Shown: positions 52,607-64,000 of the stretch, piece after piece
Numbering within the stretch: position 1 is the stretch's first letter
How the letters are laid out: the number at the start of each line of letters is the position of its first letter
From: Nicotiana tabacum
Lineage: Eukaryota; Streptophyta; Magnoliopsida; Solanales; Solanaceae
Assembly: GCF_000715075.1 (NCBI RefSeq)
Contig: NC_134089.1
Location: forward strand, 70,414,697-70,478,696
DNA length: 64,000 bases
Reading direction: 5' to 3'
The notes under the pieces: generated by a model
The model's database searches: none
What the model was told of the DNA's origin: nothing
What the model saw: the letters and a program-made list of their open reading frames with translations, nothing else
Translations under genes and position numbers: made by a program

Positions 52607-54431
52607 TGTCACGACCCCCGCGACGGGCACTCTGTACCTTACTCATTCGAGTACCAACATAACGTATCTTTTCATGTCATACTATCATAGATAACTGAGT
52701 CGGAAGGTTGCCGTGAGATAAGTAGAATACAACATGTGATACCAACTTATACATAAGACATACGGGCCTATAAGACCAAAATAATCACTCGTACACCGAA
52801 CATATACCGACAAGGCTACAATCTTTTACATACATGACATCTATCTACAAGCCTCTAAAAATACATAATTTTCATGAAGTTCGGGACAGAGTCCCCTCAT
52901 ACCAAACAAAACACGTCTAAATCATACTAACCAAATAAGCAACTCTGAAGCAAATGGAGCGCACCAACATCTTTCGCTGAGCTGATAGCCTCTTTGAAGG
53001 TCTCTCGACCGGTCTATTGGGACTTGTGGGCATGAAACGTAGCATCCCCAAGCAAAAGGGACGTCAGTACAAATAATGTACCGAGTATGTAAGGAATGAA
53101 AATCAGTAAATAATAGACACGAGAGAAACATGGAGTAAAAAACTCGACATGTACGTTTGCATAGCTCTGTGAATCATTTTATTTTTATAATGTCATGCAC
53201 GTGCGTATAAATGCCATGCCATGCATAGGTATATGCATTCATAACATCATCAAGCCTTTGAGGGCATCCTATCATATCATCTCGGTCATTGTGGGCAAAT
53301 TATCCACGTATACCAGCTGATCAGGTGGTGGTGCATATATAACAACGTAACTTTTTTCACATATCCCATATACATATAATATACATATATACGCATATAT
53401 AATGTCATCTGGTCATAGGTCAATGTAAATGAATGCAATGCATAAAAAGTATCAATAAAGTGTTTCGGAGTGTCATAAGACCATTATACCTTTGATTAAT
53501 ATCATAAATAAATTTAAGTATTTTCTGAGACCCATGAACAGACGATGGAATAATAAGACATATGGGAATTCAAGAACATAGGCACTTCTAATACTTCTAT
53601 GAGTAGAGTCATTTATGAAAGTTGTGCATTTGCTCATTTCTTTTGTATCATCTGGATCATGCCTAAAAGAAAGAAGGGATAGCCTTAACATACCTTAATT
53701 GCTCATAAGAGCTCGAGAAGGTCGTAGATGAATCATTCAAACTTGATAAAACAAATTTGCATGAATTTCCAAAGATTTATCCTTAACTAAGGGAATCTAA
53801 ACATCTTTTTGTTCCTTCTTCACACCAAAAGAATGTGTGAGTGTTATATGTATATATTCCATAAAGTGAATGGAAGGAAAGAGATATAACTCTTATATTT
53901 CCTTGGTTTTATGTACTGCCATTGTCCCTTCTTTCTCAAAGATTCATTTTGGATTCATGCATGTATTCATGCCACCTATCTAAAAAATGTAAGAGTCACA
54001 ATATGTTATGGCAAAAGCTTTCATGTGGGGGTGGAGTCCTAATCTTATCCCAAACTTATTAGTTAATTCGGTAATATTCTGTTATCCGGTAATTAACCAA
54101 TTACCACATAATTAAGAATTATCTCAAATTTTTTAAATACTACTCATTTTTAATACACCTTATACACCTTATTATCATGGTCATATGGTGCCTTGTATGG
54201 TACTAGTTTGCAAATACTGGGTATTTTAGCTCGGGCCGTATTTTATCCCAAAATGTCAAACTTTGACAAAATTGATTTCTTTTAATTTGCTTACCTTCTT
54301 ATCTTCACGAATTTACTCATTACTTGTTTGAAATAGCATAAAATGCTTATAATCTTAAAATAATCTCATTTCCAAGCTTTCATCAATTTACTTATGGCGT
54401 ACTTTTACGTACGAAAATACGGGGTGTAACA
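52607..54431 (-). repeat. 3' LTR of Gypsy element B (1825 bp)
   Basis: Plus-strand ends are TGTCACGACCC..GGGTGTAACA. Directly right is a polypurine tract in minus orientation, so this is the 3' LTR of a minus-strand element inserted into Tat RT (likely target sequence TTTTA at 52602-52606). It shares order and phrases with the solo LTR in element A and the LTR at 47.8-50.0 kb. No gene is supported in it. Confidence 0.85.
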
Positions 54432-54447
54432 TCATTCCCCCCTTTGG
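54432..54447 (-). other. Polypurine tract, element B
   Basis: The minus strand reads CCAAAGGGGGGAATGA, ending exactly where the LTR TGTTACACCCC begins. The neighbouring GAGGACGAATGTT is the phrase usual at the 3' end of Tekay-type elements. Confidence 0.8.
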
Positions 54448-57400
54448 AACATTCGTCCTCTAATGTTGACCGGTGTACTTATCATTTTCATACCCTATGT
54501 CATTCGAATACTTTATTACTCTTCTTGCCATCTAAGCAACTGTTTTGTGAATAAATCTAAAGGCCAGGGCATTCCCCCCTTTAGGCCTCTTTCTTACACC
54601 ATGACTTATGGTCGGAATCCTTCCAGTATTGTAACTGTTGCTACCTTCTATCATGCAGCATGTACGACTCTGACCTTGTAAGTGAGCTTATGCATCTCTT
54701 TTTTCCTTTTTCCTCTGATTTTTAGCCATTACTAAAGTTCTTCGCTCTGTATTTTGTCAAACTTACGAATATTGCAATATCTTATTTCATAGACCCGGTT
54801 ATCCATCCGTATGACTTTACTGCATCTAAGTAGGTCATACTATACCATAACTCTTACCTCTATTTCTCGTCACTGAGGTCTGCTACCAAATTCCAGGTTA
54901 CTTTTATTGCTTATCCAATATGTATAAATCTATGTACTTTAATGCTTCCACATTACTGTTCATCTTAAGAATGACGGCCTAATCTCATCTCATACTTTAT
55001 AACTTTTATCCATCCATTGTTGATTCACCTCAATATTGATCCATAATCTACCCCTAATAACTTAACCTTTTATGTAACACTGCCGCTAGGGTTCACGTTT
55101 CATCAGGGAACATCTTAAATGAATTGACTGATCCTCCTAGGGAGATACCATGCTTTCATAACTATATCTCACAATATCCCAATGTGATTCACCTTGCATG
55201 GGTATTTTAATCTTGTCCAATTGATGAGATCCCTTTTTCTTTTATTCGTCAGATCATTACTCAATTGAAGGCCCAAACATCATCCTTTATCTATCACAAT
55301 TACATCATCATTCTATTACTAGGGTAGTATTCCATCTCTTCTAAATGCTATTAGTCTTAGACTCCTTTGAGTTCATTCAGGCTATAGTTAGCTTTGTATA
55401 ACTTAGAGAAACCATCTGCTCTTCTCGTTTTCATGGGCTTAATCTTGAGGACTTATCCATTTTCATTACCTTCTCATTCGCCCATTCTTATCCTTACTCA
55501 TGTCTTCTAGAACCTTGTCGCTTCACCATATAATAGCTTGCGACCTACACTTTTCTATTTATATTACTTGTAACCTTTCAACTTGTTTGCATTATAGATT
55601 TTCTTATGTCATTTTGGAATATCAAGCGAGACATCACATCGTCTCTAACTCTTCTTACTCTCTTAGTCAGACTTTTCGATACATAGACCATAGGCTGGAA
55701 GATATGCTACTGACGATGCCGCTATTATTCCTAGATACTGAATCCCCGCGATTCTAGCCTTTTATCTGAAGTATGGACTATTCATGATCTTTTTCCTTTG
55801 ATTATCTCGTATGTTGTTCACTTTTACCTTACTTACCTTAAAATATTGCATCGTATCTTCTATCTCTTTCATGATCTCTTTCCACCTAGGTGTGATTCAC
55901 GTCCATAAGTTGGAGTTCTTTTATGATACTTGCACATCTCGTGCATACACAATCCAGTGGGAGCTTCATACTGACTTCTTATGAGGCTGATATGCTTCTC
56001 ATAGGCATAATCATAGAGCCCTTGTAAAATATGGCTATTGTACTATATCTCTTGTACCTTTGATATTAAGAGTGATTCTGCAATGTTCTCAATCATGATG
56101 TCTATAATTTTTCTGGGTCCAATAATCAGACTCCTAATTTTCTTAGTTGATGTAACTCTTTAATTCCCTATTCCCTCTGATCAGCCTTTATGTAGGCTTA
56201 AGCTATCTCCTGATCTACGGTTCATGATATTAGTTATTATGTTTAGCCTTTCATGGGTGTTATGGAATATCCATGATATAATCCTTTAACAATTCGATAT
56301 ATGACCTGGGCTCAACTCTTTCTTTAATTATACTGGAGTCTTCTATGGTTGTATGATTGCCAACATATATGCTGCATGGATAATACTCCGAAATCTTAAG
56401 TGCGTTTATAATGTAGCTAACTCTAGATCATTGATCGAATGATTTCTTTTGTTCCTTCATAGTTTTCTTTAAACATAAGCTATTACCTTTCCTGGTCTTC
56501 TTTCCCCCTTGTTGCGTGCATACTTAGCTTACCTTAGCGCTCACGCATGCCGAAATTTTCGTACAACTCATATGATCTTGCAATATTACTTTTGATTTTA
56601 CTTCCTGTTCACTAGCCACGGTAGGTTCCTCTTTCTTATGGAAGATGTACAATGTTGTTGTGAAACTGTTGTTACAAGACCATTTCCTCTTTAGGTCACT
56701 ATGCTTATGTTGAAGCCTCCTTTCTCATTTCCTCAGCTAGTCTTTCACGGTAGTACTTAGGGAGGACCCTCTAACTCTTGTAAAGTTGCAAGCTTATTAC
56801 ATCGTATACCCAATAAATTTTTTGATGTCCTTCCTCGCCTACAATTATCCGTAGTTACTTACCTCCACGCCTTTGTGCTTGTAGGATTCCTTTTGAACTG
56901 ATATTTTGACTGTCTTCCTAGTGGCACTCTCTTTTATTCCCATAATACTCTTACAGTACCTTTAACAGCCCCAACTCCTATCTAAACACTTCTTAAGTAT
57001 TACAATGACATTACTGCGAGGCTGAATTCACTATATTGGGGTTTTCTATGTTTATTTTGCACGATATGCTGACTCGTCTGTAACCCCCTGTTTAGTGATA
57101 ACTAGGCTCTTCCTTAATCAACTACCAACTACTCGTTGGCCTATTCTCATATCAATGTTCCGCATAATCTTTCTTGGGTAATTTCCTTTGTTTTAACTTA
57201 CCTCTCACACTGGCTCCTTATCTATCAATAACATTTCGGGCAGGAACCCTTACTTCCTCTCCTTGATGTCGTGTTTGCATAATGTTCTGGAATCGTAGCA
57301 TATCTATAGGATTAGAATAAGTGCAATCTCATCCCTTTAGTTTTATCATATCCTTACTTTCCCATTCCATAGGTACTAGAATCACTTAATTCTGACTTAT

Positions 57401-57694
57401 CATAGACAGATATAAAAGAGCGGGGAAGAGGGACTTCATGTGCAGCGGATCAGATAAAGTAAGTAGCTCACCATGAACTCTCCAAATTGATATCCTACTA
57501 CGTTTGATGAATACCACTAAAACCAGCCTTAGAACGTGCACAAAAATGTACAGTAGTGTAGATTGAGTGCAAAATCATAGTACTCAGAAAATATCAAGTC
57601 TAGCCTCGAAGAAGTAGTGGCGAGAGATCGATAGTGACACTTATTAATAGCTCAATATGCATATGAAGCATAAACACCACATGGAATAAAGCAT
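54448..57694 (-). other. Interior of element B, no recognisable gene
   Basis: About 3.2 kb internal to the LTR element, on the side where integrase or chromodomain would be expected. I found no pol or gag motif in either strand. The plus strand is markedly rich in C and T. It could be the non-coding filler of a non-autonomous element or an extended 3' region. It ends at the insertion of element C (target AGCAT). Confidence 0.55.
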
Positions 57695-60084
57695 TGTCAC
57701 GACCTAAAATTCCACCAAAGGTGGTGATGGCAAAGAGTAGTATGTTAAAATTCAACAAGAAGCATGTAAAGTGCATAATAAGGCATAAAGGATTCACTTG
57801 CATAGTCAAAGCTTCCACCTTTATGCTCCACAACTCACTATCATCAAATTTTATATTAGAATCACCCAAAATAAGTCAATTTCGACAATCCACGTGTCAG
57901 CCATTAAGAGAGAAACATGAGATAGAGATGCTAGGGATATGGATCCATATCCACACGCTGCATGGCAAAGACTTTGTCCCATAAGTATACCAATATCATC
58001 ATAACTGCACGGCAAAGACCTCGTGCCATAAGAATAACATTGCCACAATATCTGCACGGAAGACACCTCATGATAACAACAAATCAATCCGCTAAATATG
58101 TCCATAAGTGCCAGGAGAACAATAATACAAGATACCTATTTATCATAAAGAGACACATGCCCACAATTCATCAATAAATTGCACAAGGATATAATAATAA
58201 TATAGTGCAGATGTGTGCTCAAGATATGAAGTATGACCACAACTAAAATAATTATAGCAACAAATTTCACAATAACCCATCTTGGCTAATAGGAGATAAT
58301 AATCCTAATCATGATCTCTAGCATAGAAGGATAATTTCACATAGTAATAATATAATTAAACATGTATCATAGAAAGCACATGATCAAAATAAGGCATAAT
58401 AAAAGCCTAGAGTTTAATGTGGACATAAATCACACATAACACCCATGTATACGCTCGTCTTTTCGCATACACGTCACTTTTCACATATTACAATTGAACA
58501 ATTAAGGTCAAATCCCAAGGATTATTTTCTCAGACAAGATTAGGCAAGATACTTATCTTAACAATCCCAAATCAACCTTCTATAATTTCCTTTCCCTCAA
58601 AAATCACCTCCAACTGGCTCGAATCTTGCCAAAAATAACTCAACAACATCAAAGAAAGCTATAGAAATTAATTCCAAACAATAAAGCTTCAATCATTATT
58701 CAACTCCCAAAATGTCTACAAAAGTCAACCCAGGCCCCATATAGTCAAAACCCGAGTCAAAGGGTAGATCCAGACTACTCATAATTTCACGAGTCCAAAT
58801 ATGTATTTAGATTTCAAAACCAAGTCCAAATCATAGCTCAAAATCCCAATTTGTACTCTTTTAGGTTGTAGGAAAACCCCCCAAATTTCTCTCAAAATTA
58901 ATGTTTTAAGTGTTGATAATCCATGTAGATTCTTGAAATAATATAAAAAATAAGTTGTAATCACTTACCAAAAGTCTTCTATGCAAATCTCCAAGCAAAA
59001 TCACCCATCTCCAAGTCTAGGGTTCAAAATATAAAGAACATGTTAAAATCTCGAAATTCAACACTTAAATGCACTGCTCAGGAGTACTCTTTGCAGACAC
59101 GGTACACGCCTCATGTTCGGGAAGAAGAACAGATTCTGCCGACAAAATAAATCTTCATGTTAGTGGAACCTCCCTCACAAACGCGATGAACAAGCTTGCC
59201 TCACTATGCGATCGCGACCAGGCCTTCGCGAACGCGAAGGACAATCCTCCAGCTCTCAGCTCCCAATCGCGAATGTGACCCTCTTCACACGAATGTGAAG
59301 AGAAAGTCCCCCGACTATCACGAACGCAACCCCCCCCCAACGGCGAACGAAAAGAACAATCTTCCCCAACTCTAAAATGCACTCTGCGATCGCTAACACC
59401 GGGAAAAATCTACAACACCAAGAATGCTCCGGGTGGTCCGAAATTTAGCTGAGCCACCTAGGACCCCATCCAATCATACTAACAAATCCATAAATACTAC
59501 CCGGACTTATCTAAATCCTCCAAACACATATGATAACATCACAACAATGAATCAAAGATCAAAATACAAGTTGAACTTCTCTTAAGTTCAAGAACTTCCA
59601 ACCAAGCGTCCAATTCAAGCCTAACCAATCCGGAGTACATCTGAACTTTACACATAAGTTTCAAATGACAAAAAGAACCTATTCCAAGTTCCATAACAAC
59701 AATCCGAATCCGATATCATCAAAGTCAACTCCCAGTCAAACGTATGAACTCTCCAAACATTCAAATTGCCAACTTTAGGCAAATAGACCCCAAACATCCT
59801 AGGAACCTCCAAATCCGAACATATGCCTAAGTCCAAAATCACCATATGAACATACTAGAATCATGAAATCACTAATCGAAGGTCGTTTACCAAAATTCAA
59901 ATCTTGCTCAACTCATACAACTTAAGCTTCCAACAATAAAACTAAGTGTTCCAGTTCAATCCAAAACCTTCCCAGAACAAAACCCGCCATCCCCACAAGT
60001 CATAAAACAACAAAAAAACATACGAGAAATATCAAATAAGGTAATGGGGATCAAATACACAAAGTTATTGGCCGGGTTGTTACA
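57695..60084 (-). repeat. 3' LTR of Tekay-type element C (2390 bp)
   Basis: Plus-strand ends are TGTCACGACCTAAAATT..GGGTTGTTACA, next to a polypurine tract in minus orientation. It contains a block of CGCGAA/TTCGCG-type dyads at 59170-59350, like that of LTR A. No gene is supported in it. Confidence 0.87.
59170..59350 (-). repeat. GCGA-type palindrome block in LTR C
   Basis: Phrases such as CTTCGCGAACGCGAAGG, CAATCGCGAATGTGACC and CTTCACACGAATGTGAAG recur within 180 bp. It is the counterpart of the 10951-11241 block in LTR A, and more diverged. Confidence 0.7.
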
Positions 60085-60100
60085 TTCTTCCCCTCTTAAA
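60085..60100 (-). other. Polypurine tract, element C
   Basis: The minus strand reads TTTAAGAGGGGAAGAA, directly followed by the LTR start TGTAACAACCCGG and preceded by CGAGGACGAACATTTG. Confidence 0.85.
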
Positions 60101-60108
60101 CAAATGTT

Positions 60109-60700
60109 CGTCCTCGAATAGGTTTAGAATCATACATGTAATGCAAAAAAGGTGAGGGTATCTGCTCCGCATATCATGATCAGCCTCCCAAGTCTCTTCC
60201 TCGACCGTTTGACCTCTCCACCAAATCTTCATTGACGCGATCTCCTTAGACTTGAGCTTCCAACCTGACTATCCAAAATGGCCACCGGCTCTTCCTCATA
60301 AGCTAGATTCTCATCCAAATACATTGTGATAAAGTCCAAAACATATGACTTATCTTCATGGTACTTCTGAAGCATAGAAAAAAGGAAACACCGAATGAAC
60401 TCCTGAAAGACTAAGAGGCAAAGCGAGTCTATAAGAAACCTTGCCAACTCTCTCTAACACCTCAAAAGGACCAATAAACCTTTGCTCAATTTTCCTTTCT
60501 TTACAAACCTCATCATGCCTTTCATAGGAAAAACTCTAAGAAGAACCTTCTCACCCTCCATGAAAGCCACATCACAAACCTTCCTATAAACATAACTCTT
60601 CTGCCTAGACTGAGTTGTGCGAAGCCTCTCCTAAATTAACTTCACCTTGTTTAAAGCATCGCGAACCAAGTCTGTGCCACCAACCTAATCTCTCCAGGCT
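60109..60700 (-). pseudogene. Element C integrase C-terminus and chromodomain
   Basis: The minus strand reads FSMLQKYHEDKSYVLDF, then NLAYEEEPVAILDSQVGSSS. After a frame change the chromodomain core WWRGQTVEEETWEADHDM (about 60170-60225) and SRYPHLF follow. This is the Tekay-type C-terminal chromodomain, which is better preserved here than in element A. Frame breaks near 60240 and upstream of 60447 make it a pseudogene. Confidence 0.82.
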
Positions 60701-60780
60701 CAAACTAACCAATTAGAGAACGATATTGCTTCCTATATAGGGCCTTGTATGGAGCCATCTAGATGCTAGACTTGTAGCTA

Positions 60781-61360
60781 TTATTGTAGGCAAACTCCGC
60801 TAATGGTAGAAACTGGTACCATTGCCCCCAAATCAATGGTGCATGACCTTAACATATCCTCAAGGATATGAATGGTCCGCTTAGAGTGCCTATTCATCTT
60901 AGGGTGAAATGCAATACTCAACTCCAACTGCATTCCCAACTCACATTGAACAACGAGGTAAACTGAGTGCCACAGTCTGAGATAATAGAGATAGCTACAC
61001 AGTGCAAGCGAACAATCTCTCTTATGTAAATCAGAGCCAACTTCTTTGAAATGTAGGAAGTCATAACTGAAATGAAATGTGTTGACTTGGTCAACTGATC
61101 GACAATGACCCAAATGGCATCAAATTTCCTTAAGGTCTGTGGCAACCCTACCATAAAGTCCATAGTAATGCGCTCTAACTTTCACTCCAATATATCAATC
61201 TTATGAAGAAAATCACCTAGTTTTTTATGCTCATACTTGACCTATTGAAAATTCAAATACCTAGAAACATACACTGATATCCTTCTTCATCTTTATGTTC
61301 CTCCACCAATAATGCTGCTTCAATTTGCGATACATCTTCACAACACCTAGATGAATAAAA
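60781..61360 (-). pseudogene. Element C integrase core
   Basis: The minus strand reads MDFMVGLPQTLRKFDAIWVI and VDQLTKSTHFI (first catalytic Asp), ISDCGTQFTS (second Asp; the following Asn or Arg of relatives differs) and, in another frame, FHPKMNRHSKRTIHILEDML (catalytic Glu replaced by Lys in SKRTI, where relatives have SERTI). The zinc-binding region near 61230-61330 is frame-disturbed. It is inactive as read. Confidence 0.85.
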
Positions 61361-61397
61361 TACCATGAACTATGAGCCTCCTCAAGAATCAACTCTC

Positions 61398-62341
61398 TCA
61401 ACCCATCGACATTGCATGAGGTTGCAATACACCATCATCACCAATACTTGCCTCTTTAGCACCACCTTTCTGTATCATGTCCTTAAGGACAAACAAATGG
61501 GGATCATCATACCGGCGAGCCTTAATGCGCTCAAACAAGGATGACTGTGAAACAACACAAGAAAGGACTCTACTCATCTTAGAAATATCCAGTCTCACTA
61601 ATTTATTGGCCAATGCCAAACATCCATAGCTAAATGCCTCTCCACATCTAGAATAAATGATAAACTCCTCATACTCTTCGCCTTTCTACTCAATGTGTCT
61701 GCTACTACATTAGCATTTCTTAGATGATACAGAATAGTGATATCATAATCATTCAACAACTCCAACCATATCCGGTGCCTCAAATTAAAATTCTTTGGAT
61801 TAAACAAATGTTGAAGACTCCAATGATTAGTGTAAACCTCACAAGACACACTATATAAGTAATGCCTCCAAATCTTGAGCACGTGAAAAATAGCTGCTAA
61901 CTCAAAATCATGAACCCGGTAATTCTTCTCATAGGGCTTCAACCGGTGTGATGCATAGGCAATCACCCTACCGTCTTATACCAACACACATCCAATTCCA
62001 ACATGTGAAGCATCACAATAGACTGTATACAACCCCGATCCTGAGGGCAATAATAAAATTGGAGTTGTAGTCAAAGCAGAATTGAGCTTTTGAAAGCTCT
62101 TCTTATACTCGTCAGATCATTTGAACGGAGCGCCATTTTGAGTCAACTTGGTCAATGGAGCTGGAATAGACGAGAAACCCTCCATGAAGCGATGATAGTA
62201 ACCAACCAAACCTAGAAGGTCTGGACCAACTCTGAATCGCCTCAATCTACTTCGGATCCACCTTGATCCCTCCACTAGACAACATGTGGCCCAAGAATGA
62301 CACTGAATCCAACTAGAACTCACACTTGGATAACTTGGCAC
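61398..62341 (-). pseudogene. Element C RNase H and RT connection
   Basis: The minus strand reads GLVGYYHRFMEGFSSIPAPL (tether), a decayed RNase H start, [60 protein letters not shown] and VVADTLSRKA (last catalytic Asp). It is then linked to the ALANKLVRLDI region. Two or more frame changes break it. Confidence 0.85.
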
Positions 62342-63072
62342 ATAACTTCTTCTCCCTCAGAATAAAAAATACAATCTTCAAAATGCTGCTCATGATCCTC
62401 CTTACTACGGAAATATAACAAGATATCATCAATGACCACAATGACAAAAGAATCCAAATAAGGCTAGAATACACTGTTCATTAAACTCATGAAAGTTGTT
62501 GGGGGATTAATCAAACCCAAAAATATCACCAAGAAGTCATAATACCCATAACAGGTCCTGAAAGTCGTCTTAGGAATGTCTGAAGCCCTGATCTCCAATT
62601 GATGATATCTCGATCTCAATTCAATCTTTGAGAACACCTTAGCACCCTAAAGCTGATCAAACAAATCATCAATGCGAGGTAGTGGATATTTGTTCTTGAT
62701 GGTAACCTTGTTCAATTGCCTGTAGTCAATGCACATCCTCATGGAACCATCATTATTCTTCACAAATAGTACCGACACACCCCCATGTGAAATACTCATC
62801 CAGATGAAACCTTTATCTAGCAATTCCTGCAAATTTTCCTTCAATTCTTTCAACTCGATTGGAGTCATGCGATACAGTGAAATAGATATGGGCTGAGTGC
62901 TCCGTGCCAAATCAACACCAAACTCAATGTCCATATCGGGTGACATGCCTGGTAGGTTTTCTAGGAACACATCTAGAAACTCTATTACTATATGGACCGA
63001 ATCAACTGTAGGAGTATCAACACTAACATCTCTAACAAAGGCTAGGTACGCCAAACATCCCTTATCAACCAT
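62342..63072 (-). pseudogene. Element C reverse transcriptase
   Basis: The minus strand reads [20 protein letters not shown] (about 62690-62750), and further on the catalytic box VIDDILLYF (about 62410-62440). The N-terminal approach ([20 protein letters not shown]) is in frame for 141 codons. Stops near 62645 and later interrupt it. Same lineage as element A RT but a separate copy in opposite orientation. Confidence 0.87.
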
Positions 63073-63192
63073 CTGTTTGAGCCTTCAAAAGTGAAAACCC
63101 TACTAGAAGCGTGACCAAGCGAACCCCTCTATTCTAACCTTCGCAACATCGACAACCTCGACATAGCCTACATCACAGTCTTAGCGTGACAC

Positions 63193-63480
63193 TCAAGAAT
63201 AACATGGTATGAGTATAGCTAAAAGAAATGAAAATAGAAGATGAACTCTAGTCTCATAACACCCAATAGTAACCACACAAGAACGATAGATATGATCTAC
63301 CATTATAGAAACCCCAACAGACGTAGACACATAAACAGGACTACCCAAAGAGTCAAAGGCACATCCAAATATAATGCAAAGTAGATGCCACATACGAATA
63401 AGAGAACCTAGATCAAATACTGAAGCATCTCTATGACAGACCAAAACCATACTTGTAATGACTGCATCTAATATGACCGC
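63193..63480 (-). pseudogene. Element C aspartic protease segment
   Basis: The minus strand reads VCHRDASVFDLGSLIRMW (active-site region, with one residue missing before Phe relative to element A) and SPVYVSTSVGVSIMVDHIYR, then SCVVTIGCYETRVHLL. The frame is lost at about 63193 before the usual DFDVILGMDW. Confidence 0.8.
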
Positions 63481-63559
63481 CTCAGTCCTACTAAGGAAAG
63501 CATAACAATGGGCCTGGTCTTCCCTCTAGGAAGACCTCTATCCCACCTGTCCCCTACCT

Positions 63560-64000
63560 CTAGCTGGTTGATCAGGTAGCATTTGGCACAAGAATCATAA
63601 CCAGGGCACCCTGCTGAGGTACACTCATCTGAAGCCTGGGACAATGTCTCCTCATATGCCTCAAATCTCTACACTCAAAACAAACTCTCTACAGATGTGG
63701 CTGCTGGGACTAAGTTTGCCCTGGACGACTGGAATAATCACTGTAAAAACCACGTGTGGGAGGTGAACCGAAGGATGACTGCCAATACGAGCACTCTGAA
63801 ATCCATGGTAGCTAGAGTACCACGTGAAACCTGAAGTGCTGATTGAGCTGGTCAACTGACATATCCGCTACCATGAAGACCCTTTCTCCCAGGGTAAGCA
63901 CCACTACATCCTCTAAAACCAATAGGCTTCTTGGCCTCCTTTTCCTACCTGCAAATATGCTCCAATCTCCTAGCAATCTCCACAGTCCGATGAAAAGTAG
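63560..64000 (-). pseudogene. Element C gag C-terminal part with CCHC knuckle (runs off the window)
   Basis: The minus strand contains CFECRDLRHMRRHCPRLQMS (about 63627-63686), a CX2CX4HX4C zinc knuckle, followed by VPQQGALVMILVPNA towards the protease. Upstream is the Gly/Ser/Tyr-rich Gag tail (about 63700-63900). The capsid core lies beyond the right edge. Confidence 0.8.

Noticed and set aside
55500..55757. 85-codon frame in the interior of element B
   Set aside because: No motif, no neighbours of the same frame, in a C/T-rich region where chance frames are common.
57695..60084. LTR C as a host gene region with small frames
   Set aside because: TGT..ACA ends and an adjoining polypurine tract identify it as an LTR. 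The frames are short and lack domains.

Overview
The window is plant nuclear DNA made almost entirely of nested transposable elements. I saw no ordinary host gene, rRNA or tRNA. The retroelement families (Tekay/Del chromoviruses with TGT..ACA LTRs, Ogre/Tat elements with a large ORF upstream of gag, Tork/SIRE-like Copia), and a MULE carrying a plant-mobile-domain (PMD) gene, suggest an asterid, most probably Solanaceae (Nicotiana, Lycium, Solanum or a relative). That assignment rests on remembered family resemblance, not a search.

Layout, left to right. (1) 1-4146: 5' part of a minus-strand Ty1/Copia element: integrase, protease, gag, primer-binding site and a 907-bp LTR with TGATAG/CTATCA ends. 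It sits in the gag of (2), a plus-strand Tekay-type Ty3/Gypsy element A, 4147-13001. A has decayed gag, protease, RT, RNase H, integrase and chromodomain and a 2.76-kb 3' LTR. Its integrase is cut by a 1552-bp solo LTR (7881-9432) with CAGTC target-site duplications. (3) 13002-15386: an older LTR remnant and unassigned AT-rich DNA. (4) 15398-46353: a Mutator-like element (MULE) of 30,956 bp with ~200-bp terminal inverted repeats and an 11-bp target-site duplication (GCGCGGAAGTG). It carries a broken multi-exon PMD gene (plus strand), an intact GRF-zinc-finger/coiled-coil gene and a MURA-type transposase with nonsense codons (both minus strand). (5) Inside intron 4 of that PMD gene lies a complete 22,020-bp Ogre/Tat element, 19337-41356, with 4.4-kb LTRs about 99% identical by eye and ATTAG duplications. 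It has ORF1, gag-pro, a G-patch-like segment, a 185-bp intron, RT/RNase H/second RNase H/integrase, and a 3' region with 21 copies of a ~41-bp repeat. (6) 46365-52606: unassigned DNA, a probable Tat LTR, an LTR piece with an internal minisatellite, and a decayed minus-strand Tat pol (D). (7) 52607-57694: 3' LTR and apparently non-coding interior of minus-strand Gypsy element B, inserted in D's RT. (8) 57695-64000: minus-strand Tekay-type element C, inserted in B, with a 2.39-kb 3' LTR, chromodomain, integrase, RNase H, RT, protease and the gag zinc knuckle at the window edge.

The most interesting signal is in the middle. A MULE carrying a PMD gene has been invaded by an Ogre-type retrotransposon whose extra ORF1 contains a motif resembling the same PMD core (LITAL..W.P..H.F....T.TL..V). 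So two unrelated transposon classes, nested in one locus, both carry a PMD-like module.
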